Origin: an uncultured Bacteroidales bacterium
Lineage (GTDB): Bacteria; Bacteroidota; Bacteroidia; Bacteroidales; F082
Reading direction: 5' to 3'
NCBI GenBank assembly: GCA_905236635.1
Contig: CAJOCJ010000015.1
Location: forward strand, 16,237-80,236
DNA: 64,000 bases
Positions 41,354-50,274 of the stretch are shown here, piece after piece. How positions within the stretch are numbered: position 1 is the first letter of the stretch; the number at the start of each line of letters is the position of its first letter. Under the pieces are notes generated by a model. The model was not told the DNA's origin, did not search any database, and saw nothing but the letters and a program-made list of their open reading frames with translations. The translations under genes and the position numbers were made by a program.

Positions 41354-43327
41354 ATGAAAAAGATATTAGTAAGCTTGGCTGTATTAACTTTATGCTTCGG
41401 CATCAAGGCTAACGCACAAGAACAGGTCCCGGATTGGAAAAGATGGCATTATCTCTCTGAAGAAGAGATGCATACGCCCGTTAGAAACGAGAATTTCACT
41501 GAGACTCCACCTCCGACTGGCGAGCCTCGTTTTGTCGCCGAGTTTGAGCCTATGCAGGGCGTGATGATATCGTATGCCGGTTACTATGGCTTCGGCATTC
41601 CGGTCAACCTCATTAAACAGCTTGCCGACAACTGCCATCTGTATTGCGTGGTGTCGTCGTCAAACCAAAGCTCTGCCCAAAGCACTATGCAAAGCGGCGG
41701 CGTCAACATGAGCAATGTCACTTTTGTCAATGCCCCTGTGGATTCATACTGGATCCGCGACTACGGTCCATGGTATATCTTCGAAGACAGAGACCCTGCC
41801 ATCGTCGACAACAGATACAACCGTAACCGTCCTAATGACGACAATATATCAGGTGTCTTTGCCACCTACTGGGACATCCCGATGTACGGCATGAACCTGA
41901 CACATACGGGAGGCAACATGATGGAAGACGGACGCGGTCATGGCGTCAGCGATGAGCTTGTGGTGGAAGAGAACAGCTATAACGAGACCAACGTGAGAAA
42001 CAAGATGCGTGACTATCTCGGCATTGACCCATATCATATCACCATCGACCCGCAAGGCGACTATATCGCACACGTCGACTGCTGGGGAAAATATCTCGCT
42101 CCAGACAAGATTTTGATTGCACAACTTCCTACCAGCGACTCCCACTATGCCGATTATGAGGCTGTCGCAGAATATTTTGCAACCACCAACTGCTGCTGGG
42201 GTTATCCTTACCACGTTTATCGTGTGTATGAGCCAGGCGGCAGCACCCTCGCTCCCTATACCAACAGCTTGATTCTTAACAAGACCGTGTACGTCCCGAT
42301 GGGATCAAACAGCACATACAACCAGCAGGCTTTGAACGTTTATCAGGAGGCATTGCCTGGTTATACTATCGTTGGTGTCACCAATAACAGCTACAGCATC
42401 GCATGGCAGAACACTGACGCCTTGCACTGCCGCACACGTGGTGTGATGGACTTCGACATGCTTTATGTTGACCACAGAGACGTTGTCTTCGGCGAACAAG
42501 AGATGCAGAATTCCATAGCAATCACAAGTAAATTCATCGCCTATAGCGGTCAGGAGTTGAAACAAGACTCTTTGTTGGTTTATTACAGCATCGACGGTGG
42601 CGATTATCAGGTAGCACACATGATTCCGACAGGCAATGATGATGAATATGTAGGCTATATTACAGGCTATGAGGCAGGCTCATCTGTCGATTACTATGTG
42701 TTTGGCGCTGATGAGTCGGGACATCGTTACACTCAGCCGGTGTTCGCCGAACTCGACCCACATCATTTCACTATAGAGGCAGAGCCTCAGGGAGAACTCA
42801 CATTGAGTGTCAACGAATTAGTGTTTGATGAGTATAACACCATATCATTCACAATAACCAACAACACTTCTAACGCAGTGGCTATCAACGGAATCGATGA
42901 GGTCAACACCGATTATCTCACCATTGAACCTAGCGAGACTCTGCCATATACACTCGAAGTGGGCGCAAGTCTTAATGTTAATGTAGGTGCGATGATCCAG
43001 CCAGCTAAAGGTTATGTTTACACCGCAATGGAGATTTCATCCGACCTTGGTGTCATTGTGATGCCAGTGTCGATAGACGATAAGTATTTCGGCATCACTG
43101 AAAACGAAGCCGCAAGCTTCGAGCTTTATCCTAACCCGATGAGCAACACCTTGTTTATCAATGGTGACGTTCAGGATGTTACAATCTTCAACGCTGTCGG
43201 ACAGCAGGTTTTATTTGTTGAAAATTCAAACGAAATCGACGTTGAGACATTGAGCGAGGGCTTGTACTTCGTTAGAGTCAGCGACAAGAAAGGCAACAAC
43301 GTCGTGAAGAAAATCGTCAAAAAATAA
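41354..43327 (+). CDS. secreted peptidylarginine/agmatine deiminase family protein (PPAD-like) with T9SS sorting domain
   Basis: SYWIRDYGPWYIF, YNRNRPNDDNI, LTHTGGNMMEDG, YIAHVDCWGKYL, YTNSLILNKTVYVP, NTDALHCRTRGVMD; signal peptide; C-terminal FELYPNPMSNTLFINGDVQDVTIFNAVGQQVL. Confidence 0.92.
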   Translation: MKKILVSLAVLTLCFGIKANAQEQVPDWKRWHYLSEEEMHTPVRNENFTETPPPTGEPRFVAEFEPMQGVMISYAGYYGFGIPVNLIKQLADNCHLYCVVSSSNQSSAQSTMQSGGVNMSNVTFVNAPVDSYWIRDYGPWYIFEDRDPAIVDNRYNRNRPNDDNISGVFATYWDIPMYGMNLTHTGGNMMEDGRGHGVSDELVVEENSYNETNVRNKMRDYLGIDPYHITIDPQGDYIAHVDCWGKYLAPDKILIAQLPTSDSHYADYEAVAEYFATTNCCWGYPYHVYRVYEPGGSTLAPYTNSLILNKTVYVPMGSNSTYNQQALNVYQEALPGYTIVGVTNNSYSIAWQNTDALHCRTRGVMDFDMLYVDHRDVVFGEQEMQNSIAITSKFIAYSGQELKQDSLLVYYSIDGGDYQVAHMIPTGNDDEYVGYITGYEAGSSVDYYVFGADESGHRYTQPVFAELDPHHFTIEAEPQGELTLSVNELVFDEYNTISFTITNNTSNAVAINGIDEVNTDYLTIEPSETLPYTLEVGASLNVNVGAMIQPAKGYVYTAMEISSDLGVIVMPVSIDDKYFGITENEAASFELYPNPMSNTLFINGDVQDVTIFNAVGQQVLFVENSNEIDVETLSEGLYFVRVSDKKGNNVVKKIVKK

Positions 43328-43335
43328 AAAAATTG

Positions 43336-43365
43336 TTGCGCGTGTCAAAAATTGTTGTATTTTTG
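43336..43365 (+). promoter_or_regulatory. promoter upstream of tRNA-Glu
   Basis: TTG at 43336 and TATTTTTG at 43358-43365, 19-nt spacing. Confidence 0.55.
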
Positions 43366-43378
43366 CAGCGCAATTCAG

Positions 43379-43450
43379 GTCGGGTTCTACTAACGGTTAG
43401 GTAACGACACTCTCACTGTCGAAATAAGGGTTCGATTCCCTTACCCGATA
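43379..43450 (+). tRNA. tRNA-Glu (anticodon CTC)
   Basis: Acceptor GTCGGGT/ACCCGAT, anticodon arm CGACA-CTCTCAC-TGTCG, T-arm AAGGG-TTCGATT-CCCTT. Confidence 0.9.
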
Positions 43451-43453
43451 CAC

Positions 43454-43485
43454 AAAAAAAGCACCGAGGTTTCGGTGCTTTTTTT
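43454..43485. terminator. bidirectional intrinsic terminator
   Basis: AAAAAAAGCACCGA-GGTT-TCGGTGCTTTTTTT between tRNA-Glu and the convergent MBL gene. Confidence 0.9.
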
Positions 43486-44131
43486 ATTCTGTCACGAAAG
43501 GGTTGTTTCGTTTCTCGCTTCCTATTCTTGTCTGCGGACCGTGACCGCAATAGGCTATCGTGTCATCCGGTAGTTTGTAGACCACCTCACGCAGGCTCTT
43601 TTCTATTGTGGAATAGTCGCCCCCAGGAAGGTCGCAGCGCCCGATCCCCCTGTAAAACAAGGTATCACCAGTGAAGACCATGCCGTCCTTTGCATCATAG
43701 AAACAGACATGTCCTGGCGAATGACCAGGCGTGAACAGCACCTTAAGCTCGTCATCGCCCACCTTGATGATGTCGCCGTCGTTGAGGTCTTTGGTTGGCA
43801 CGAGACAGCGGTCCTGAGTGAAGTTGATGCCAAAAGCAGCAGCATAAGCCCACACCTTGTCGTATAACGGCTTTTCGATAGGACTCGACGCCAACTCGAT
43901 ATGATATTTATCGGCAATAACCTTATTACCCATCACATGGTCAATATGCGAGTGGGTGTTGAGCAACATCAGAGGTTTCAGCTTGTTTTGTTCGAGATAA
44001 TTCAGCATCTGAGCGTCCTCAAACGGCTCCTGGTTGCCTGCGTCGATGATGACACACTCCTTGTTTTCGTTGTAAACGACGTACGTGTTGACTTGTATCT
44101 GATTGAATATAAATGTCTTAACTGATAACAT
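43484..44131 (-). CDS. MBL-fold metallohydrolase (glyoxalase II-like)
   Basis: LLNTHSHIDHVMGN (HxHxDH), LFTPGHSPGHVCFY, VFTGDTLFYRGIGRCDLPGG. Confidence 0.92.
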   Translation of the reverse strand: MLSVKTFIFNQIQVNTYVVYNENKECVIIDAGNQEPFEDAQMLNYLEQNKLKPLMLLNTHSHIDHVMGNKVIADKYHIELASSPIEKPLYDKVWAYAAAFGINFTQDRCLVPTKDLNDGDIIKVGDDELKVLFTPGHSPGHVCFYDAKDGMVFTGDTLFYRGIGRCDLPGGDYSTIEKSLREVVYKLPDDTIAYCGHGPQTRIGSEKRNNPFVTE

Positions 44132-44140
44132 AATTCTGTT

Positions 44141-45124
44141 TTAATCAATTTTTAACAACGAGACGACTTCATCAGTATTGATATCCATCATACATTTGAA
44201 ATGGCCTTTCGGGCATTTTTTATAGCCGAGTTTCGAGCAAGGACGGCATTTCAATCCTTTTATCTCGACGATATTTTTCGGCATATTGCTCTTCTCGGGA
44301 TAATACTGATACATGCCAAACTCCGGGACGGTATTGCCCCACACCGACACCATTGGCTTATTGAATGCTGCAGCGATGTGCATCATGCCCGTGTCGCCTG
44401 TTAGCACCGCCTTCGACATCTTGATGATTGAGGCAGACTGCTCGAGATTGAGCATTCCCACGGGGTTCCAGACGTTCTCTCCCACCGCGTCGGCGATGAT
44501 CTTAGCACGTTTCATGTCGCCCGGACCGCCAAGAAGAATCACTGGCTCGTCGAGTTTTTCGATGATATCAATGATTTTGTCGGTCGGCATGACCTTGGTC
44601 TCATAGCTGCCACCCACTGCCACAGCATAGAATCCGTTGCGGAACTCCTCAGGGATGTCGGGTTCCTGCATCATGTTGGTCTCAGAGATGTAAAACTCCA
44701 GTCCGCGACCGTCGTTTTTCACACCAAGCGGCTCCACCGCCTCAAAATACCTGTCGACGATGTGAACATTCGGTAACTTATTGATTTTAAACGCAGTAAG
44801 CAGCATCTTCTTGAAATCCAGCTTGTGGAACGAATGATGCTCGCAACCCAAGGCGAAACAGACACGTTTTGAGCGGTTATTCTTCTGTAAATCAACGACA
44901 TAGTCGTATTCTTCCTTCTTCAGCTCCTTGATAGTCTCGCGGATGGAGTTGGAATACTCGATGGTCTTGTCGATATACGGGTTATTGTGCGACAGACTTG
45001 CGAACTTGTCTTTTATAAGCATGTGAAGCTCAACATCGTCGTCCATGCGTTTAAGGCATCGGATTACCGGAGTAGTGAGGACGATGTCGCCGATAGAGCT
45101 GAAACGTATTAGTAATATCTTCAT
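44141..45124 (-). CDS. glycosyltransferase family 9 (heptosyltransferase-like)
   Basis: MKILLIRFSSIGDIVLTTPVIRCLK, VLTGDTGMMHIAAAFNKPMVSVWGNT. Confidence 0.9.
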   Translation of the reverse strand: MKILLIRFSSIGDIVLTTPVIRCLKRMDDDVELHMLIKDKFASLSHNNPYIDKTIEYSNSIRETIKELKKEEYDYVVDLQKNNRSKRVCFALGCEHHSFHKLDFKKMLLTAFKINKLPNVHIVDRYFEAVEPLGVKNDGRGLEFYISETNMMQEPDIPEEFRNGFYAVAVGGSYETKVMPTDKIIDIIEKLDEPVILLGGPGDMKRAKIIADAVGENVWNPVGMLNLEQSASIIKMSKAVLTGDTGMMHIAAAFNKPMVSVWGNTVPEFGMYQYYPEKSNMPKNIVEIKGLKCRPCSKLGYKKCPKGHFKCMMDINTDEVVSLLKID

Positions 45125-45133
45125 CTTTAAAAA

Positions 45134-46582
45134 TTATTCTTTGACAACATTACATTCAAAACGCTTAACATTTTGATAATCAATATCTTTATGGTCTTTA
45201 AGATATAAAAACTCTGCATCGTTCGCCGCGACGCCGCTATCGTTCATAGCGATGCAGTGACCATTGGCCCAGGTCGAGGCCATGTAGCTGTTGAGGGTCA
45301 CCTTATAGACCTTGTCTTGGTCGATAGGTTTGCCATCGACGAACGCCTTGGCATTTTCGAAATGGCCAGTGCCGTTGGACGATTCGATATAATCGATGGT
45401 GTAGGTGATACCCGACACATGGGTGAGGTTTTTGTCTTTCGTCGAGGCGATAGCGAGGAACTCCTCGACCTGTTTGCCCGTCATATCGCAGATCACTAAG
45501 GAGTTATTGAATGGGTCGAGGTTATAGATGTCGGCAATCTCGATATCGCCGCCGTGCATATTGTCGAAGCGCACTCCGCCAGGGTTCTGCATCGCTATGT
45601 CGGCTTTCGTGATGTATCGCTGGGCATCGGCCATGAAGGCGCCGAGAGCGTTCTTGTCATCGAACGGCGTCGCGGCGTGACCTATCACCTGGTGGAACTC
45701 CTCGCGCGAATAGTAGTAGTCTATCTCTTTTTGAATCTTCTCACCCACTTTGTTAATCTTATTCAAATCAATGACTTGCGCTTCTTTGGATGTAACTTTT
45801 CCGTCGAGGACCTGGAGTTTGGTGACGGTGGCGTCTTTCAGATAATACTTCGACTGGGTGTAAAGCACGCCATCGTCGAGTTTCTCTGTGCACAAATCGT
45901 GCGAATGGCCGCCGATGATAAGGTCGAACTGCGGATATTCAGCAGCAAAATCTAACTCTTTCGTCATTCCGCAATGCGAGAGAAGCACAAACACATCGCA
46001 ACTATCTTTGAGGTAGAGATAATCTCTTATAAGATCCGAAGCATCAACGAAATCGACGTCTTTCATGTTTTTGACATGAGCGCTCGGACGCCCGTCGTTG
46101 CTGGTCTCGATCATTCCGAGCATTATGACTTTGACATCTTTACCATTGATGTTTCTCGTAATGATAGTAAATGCCGGGAGTTTAAGGTCGGGATAGCCAG
46201 TGAAAAACGTGTTGGCACAGATTATAGGGAATTTAGCTGTTTTTGCAAAATATCTGATGCCATCGATGTTATCGTCGAACTCGTGGTTTCCCAATGCCGT
46301 CACGTCAAAGCCTATCTCGTTCATCAGGTTTATCATCGGGAAGTTCGGATGATCCGGGTATTTGTCGTTGTAGGCGTTGCCGGTGCGGTTGTCGCCTGCG
46401 CTCACTATGATAAGCTGCGGATAGATGTTGCGCAAACTGTCAGCAACGTATGCCAGTTTCGGCATATTCTCGATGTGACCGTGCATGTCGTTGACCGAAA
46501 GGATTACGACTTCTTGTGGTTGTTTTTTTACGCAAGAAATCAGTAATAAACTGATAATCAAAAAGTACAATATTCGTTTCAT
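45134..46582 (-). CDS. 5'-nucleotidase / metallophosphoesterase lipoprotein (UshA-like)
   Basis: ILSVNDMHGHIENMPKLAYVADSLR, VTALGNHEFD, LLSHCGMTKELDFAAEYPQFDLIIGGHSH, MQNPGGVR. Confidence 0.9.
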   Translation of the reverse strand: MKRILYFLIISLLLISCVKKQPQEVVILSVNDMHGHIENMPKLAYVADSLRNIYPQLIIVSAGDNRTGNAYNDKYPDHPNFPMINLMNEIGFDVTALGNHEFDDNIDGIRYFAKTAKFPIICANTFFTGYPDLKLPAFTIITRNINGKDVKVIMLGMIETSNDGRPSAHVKNMKDVDFVDASDLIRDYLYLKDSCDVFVLLSHCGMTKELDFAAEYPQFDLIIGGHSHDLCTEKLDDGVLYTQSKYYLKDATVTKLQVLDGKVTSKEAQVIDLNKINKVGEKIQKEIDYYYSREEFHQVIGHAATPFDDKNALGAFMADAQRYITKADIAMQNPGGVRFDNMHGGDIEIADIYNLDPFNNSLVICDMTGKQVEEFLAIASTKDKNLTHVSGITYTIDYIESSNGTGHFENAKAFVDGKPIDQDKVYKVTLNSYMASTWANGHCIAMNDSGVAANDAEFLYLKDHKDIDYQNVKRFECNVVKE

Positions 46583-47517
46583 AATATCAAATTATTTTCG
46601 TTAAAAACCATTTCTACAGCCTCTTCGTATTCATCCAAATGATTGACTTTCTTCACTTTACGCCATACATTCTGCGGGTCATCGAAGATGTTCATCATAT
46701 ATTTCCAAAGCTCTTTCATGCTGCCGATAATCTTCGGACTTCCTCCGGCATGGTGCAGTCGGGCAATATACAAATCGACCACAAAACCATGCAGACGCTG
46801 TTTTTTGTCTTGTTGATTTTCAATATGTTGAATCTCTTCGGCAAGAAATGGGTTGGTTAGAAGTCCGCGACCCAGCATTATTGGGGCAAATTGTGATACC
46901 TGATTATATTTTTCAACGTTGAAGATGTCGCCGTTATACACCAATGGCTTATTAATAATAGGTATCAACGCCTTGAATTTTTCGAGTGACGCTTCGCCGT
47001 TATACATCTGCTTGCCAATACGTGGATGAATTATTACCTCGCTGATATTCAACGTGTTAAATGCATCAACAAAGGCATAGATCTCATCGTCTTTATAATA
47101 GCCGAGGCGGCATTTTATGCTGAATCTTATGCCGTCGATATGTTCGCAGACCTCGTTGAGCATCATTATGGTACGGTCTGGATCTGCCATGAGACCGCAT
47201 CCACGGGTTTTGTTGGCGACACGCGGGAACGGGCAACCCATATTAAGGTTAAACTCGTCGTATCCCATTGATTTACATTGATTTGCAAATCTGATAATCT
47301 CTTCGGCAGTGTTGCTTAGAATCTGCGGGACGACGGTATGCACCTCGTTAAAATCTGGGCTTATCTCCTCTCCGCGCAGGCTTTTCGAGTTGTCTTTCTG
47401 TATCCCTGTAAAAAATGGGGTGTAAAACTTGCCGATACCGGCAAAATGTTTCTTAAAAACATTGCGATAGACCACGTCGGTGATTCCTTGAAACGGTGCT
47501 AGACTCAGTGTTTCCAT
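46579..47517 (-). CDS. tRNA-dihydrouridine synthase
   Basis: LAPFQGITDVVYRNVF, FNLNMGCPFPRVANKTRGCGLM, VNGDIF-like VYNGDIFN, MLGRGLLTNPFL. Confidence 0.9.
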   Translation of the reverse strand: METLSLAPFQGITDVVYRNVFKKHFAGIGKFYTPFFTGIQKDNSKSLRGEEISPDFNEVHTVVPQILSNTAEEIIRFANQCKSMGYDEFNLNMGCPFPRVANKTRGCGLMADPDRTIMMLNEVCEHIDGIRFSIKCRLGYYKDDEIYAFVDAFNTLNISEVIIHPRIGKQMYNGEASLEKFKALIPIINKPLVYNGDIFNVEKYNQVSQFAPIMLGRGLLTNPFLAEEIQHIENQQDKKQRLHGFVVDLYIARLHHAGGSPKIIGSMKELWKYMMNIFDDPQNVWRKVKKVNHLDEYEEAVEMVFNENNLIL

Positions 47518-49136
47518 TGCTTTCCAAGGATTAGTTTGACAATGGTCATGGCGGCAAGCAAGGCTGTCAGGAAGACCGAGATCTTATAGATGTAGTCGCC
47601 GAAACGGACGTAGAATGTCTGTTTGTCGTTGGTTTTAATGGTGTCACGCAAGGCTGTCTGCTCCCAATATTTACTTTGCGAGATGATGTCGCCGCGCTGA
47701 TTGATGAAGCCTGAGATGCCTGTATTTGCTGAGCGCGCCACGCTACGACGTGTCTCTATGGCACGCAGTTTTGAGAACTCGAGGTGCTGTTTGTGACCCG
47801 GGCTGTCGCCCCACCATCCGTCGTTGGTGATGACGAAGAGCATGTCGGCACCTTTCTTCACGAACTCGGTGACATATTCGCCGAACACCGACTCATAGCA
47901 TATCAGCGCGGCGACATTATGGTTATCGAATGATAATGTGCGGGCTTCAGTATCTTTCTTCAGTGTTCCGACGGTGCCGCCGAGGTCGAGGGCGCTGTCT
48001 TTGAGCATCCGCAGGAACCACCACGAAGGCACTGACTCCGCCCCTGGTGTGAGACGTGACTTATGATATAGCTGTATCGAGTCGTCAGTAATCAAGATGG
48101 CGGTGTTATATGCGTAGAAATATCTGTCCGCATTGGTGAATTTGCGTGCTGCGAAGTCGTTCTCCTCGCCTTCAGGCACCTTACTGAATGCGCTGATGCC
48201 TATCACGTAACAGGTGTTTGGATATTTCCCGATAAAATTACGTAACTCTTTGATAGAGTAATATTTATCTAACCTCTCAAGCCAGATATTCTCCTGTATC
48301 GCCGACTCCGGACTCACCACAAAACGGGTGCTGTCGGTCATCAGAGGCGCGGCAACAGACAGGTTGCGCTGCATAATTTCTTGCGGAGTGAGTGTAAACT
48401 CTTCAGAATAAGGATCGAGATTTGGTTGCACCACGACGATTTCCACGTCTTCGCCTTTTTCTGAATAATAGTGATATTGTATCTTGCTGATAATCAATGG
48501 TAAAAAGAGGAGGCAAAGAAGCAAGGCCACTTCTCGAGTGGTTGAGGGGATGGAGGATTTATTCACCAGAGGTGAATGCTCTCGCGTTGCTCGGGTCTCG
48601 ACTTCACTGCGTTTCGCTCGAAATGACGAGCACAAAAATTCATAAATCAAGATGTTTGAGGCGAGGACCCAGACGGTGCCGCCGGCGATGCCGGTGAATT
48701 CGTACCATTGCACCCATGAGTGATAGTGTGAGAACACGTTGCCGAGGTTGAGCCACGGCCAGTTGAGTTGCCAGTGCAGGTGCAGGTATTCGAATGCCAA
48801 CACAAAGACTATCAACAAGTAATAGCCTTTTTGATTGTCGTAGAGACGTGTTTTCACAAAGTGATAAGCCCAGAAGACAATGGTCATGAAGAGGCTGTTG
48901 AGCGCTATCATGCCGATGGTGCCGAGGGCTGTGGTTTTCCACACCCACCACGTCGTCAAGGTGTTCCATACCAAAAACGCCAGTGATGAGGCCCAGAAAG
49001 AATAGTCTTTTTCTTGTAGGTATAGGAGCGGGACGAAGGCTATGAAAGCGAGGGGCACCAGACCGCGTACAGGCCATGCGGCGGCAATCAAGAGACCGCT
49101 CAAAACTGCCAGCCCGACCTTTACATACCACTTCAT
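47505..49136 (-). CDS. lnt: apolipoprotein N-acyltransferase
   Basis: ALICYESVFGEYVTEFVKKGADMLFVITNDGWWGDSPGHKQHLEFSKLRAIETRRSVARSANTGISGFI; N-terminal TM bundle. Confidence 0.94.
   Translation of the reverse strand: MKWYVKVGLAVLSGLLIAAAWPVRGLVPLAFIAFVPLLYLQEKDYSFWASSLAFLVWNTLTTWWVWKTTALGTIGMIALNSLFMTIVFWAYHFVKTRLYDNQKGYYLLIVFVLAFEYLHLHWQLNWPWLNLGNVFSHYHSWVQWYEFTGIAGGTVWVLASNILIYEFLCSSFRAKRSEVETRATREHSPLVNKSSIPSTTREVALLLCLLFLPLIISKIQYHYYSEKGEDVEIVVVQPNLDPYSEEFTLTPQEIMQRNLSVAAPLMTDSTRFVVSPESAIQENIWLERLDKYYSIKELRNFIGKYPNTCYVIGISAFSKVPEGEENDFAARKFTNADRYFYAYNTAILITDDSIQLYHKSRLTPGAESVPSWWFLRMLKDSALDLGGTVGTLKKDTEARTLSFDNHNVAALICYESVFGEYVTEFVKKGADMLFVITNDGWWGDSPGHKQHLEFSKLRAIETRRSVARSANTGISGFINQRGDIISQSKYWEQTALRDTIKTNDKQTFYVRFGDYIYKISVFLTALLAAMTIVKLILGKQWKH
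48596..48628. repeat. half-copy of the TCGAAATGACG repeat inside lnt
   Basis: TCTCGACTTCACTGCGTTTCGCTCGAAATGACG, same 3' arm as the 11.3 kb palindrome. Confidence 0.85.
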
Positions 49137-49137
49137 A

Positions 49138-50274
49138 TCACTTGATTCTCAACAGTTTGGACATCTTGCAGCTGTCGTCCATGAAGACGATAGACGCGTT
49201 GGCGTTACGCTCTATTTGGTTGATGCTTTCCTCGAAGAGCTCGCAGATTGCCGCCGCATTTTTTGTGTTGACGAATGGGGCGAAATTCTTGGTAAAGTTC
49301 TTCTCATCAGCAGGCAGCATCACCTCGTCAGACATATTGTTGTTGAACAGCAACGAGTTATGGAAGATATTCAGTCCGTATTCGAGAAATTCTTTCTGTT
49401 TCTCACGTCCCAATGGCTTGATGTCGTTGGCGACAAGGTCTATCAGTTCCGGCAATGCGCCCTTGAAGCAGTAACGCATCCATTTCTGGAATGTCTCAGC
49501 ATAAAGTTTCTCGTCTTCTATGTCTTTAGCGTAATGCTGTGCCAATATCCAGTTGCCATCGGACAATGCCGCTGCGTCGTAAGCCTCCTGTTCGGTGCAT
49601 CCCACACGCTCGACGAGAGCCTTCTGGGTCATCTGATGCCCGAGTTTATTGACTTTCAGCATCACACAACGCGAACGTATGGTGGTGAGCAGTTCCTCCT
49701 GATTCTCGGCGATGAGGATAAACAGCGTCTTCTCAGGCGGTTCCTCGATAAGCTTCAATAGCTTGTTGGCGCTCTGATTGTTAAGCTTCTCCGCCATCCA
49801 AATTATCGCGACTTTATACTCGCTCTCGTATGCTTTGAAGCTCAGTTTGCGCATTATCGTGGCAGCGTCACGCACGTTGATTATGCCTTGCTTGTTTTCG
49901 ATATCAAGTTTCACAAACCAGTCCGACAGGTCGGCATAACCCTGACAATCAGCGATATACTCACGCCATTCGTTGATAAACAGATCCGATTCGGGGTTTT
50001 TGTCAACTTTCTTAGTGGTAGCTGTCGGAAACACGAAATGCAGGTCGGGATGGGACAGCGTCATATATTTCTTACATGACGGACACTGACCGCAGCTGTC
50101 GGTTTCTGAACGGTTTGTGCAGTTGATATACTGTGCATATGCCAGAGCCAGCGGCAGTTTTCCGCTACCTTCGGGGCCAAGAAACAGCTGAGCATGAGGC
50201 ACACGACTCTCTTTAACGCTCTGTATCAGGCGTTGTTTCAAGTCGTCGTGCCCTATAACATCAGCAAAAAGCAT
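49138..50274 (-). CDS. holB: DNA polymerase III subunit delta'
   Basis: VIGHDDLKQRLIQSVKESRVPHAQLFLGPEGSGKLPLALAYAQYINC, NKLLKLIEEPPEKTLFILIAEN. Confidence 0.88.
   Translation of the reverse strand: MLFADVIGHDDLKQRLIQSVKESRVPHAQLFLGPEGSGKLPLALAYAQYINCTNRSETDSCGQCPSCKKYMTLSHPDLHFVFPTATTKKVDKNPESDLFINEWREYIADCQGYADLSDWFVKLDIENKQGIINVRDAATIMRKLSFKAYESEYKVAIIWMAEKLNNQSANKLLKLIEEPPEKTLFILIAENQEELLTTIRSRCVMLKVNKLGHQMTQKALVERVGCTEQEAYDAAALSDGNWILAQHYAKDIEDEKLYAETFQKWMRYCFKGALPELIDLVANDIKPLGREKQKEFLEYGLNIFHNSLLFNNNMSDEVMLPADEKNFTKNFAPFVNTKNAAAICELFEESINQIERNANASIVFMDDSCKMSKLLRIK

Noticed and set aside
49042-49761. 239-aa plus-strand ORF opposite lnt and holB
   Set aside because: Antisense to both genes; no recognisable family.
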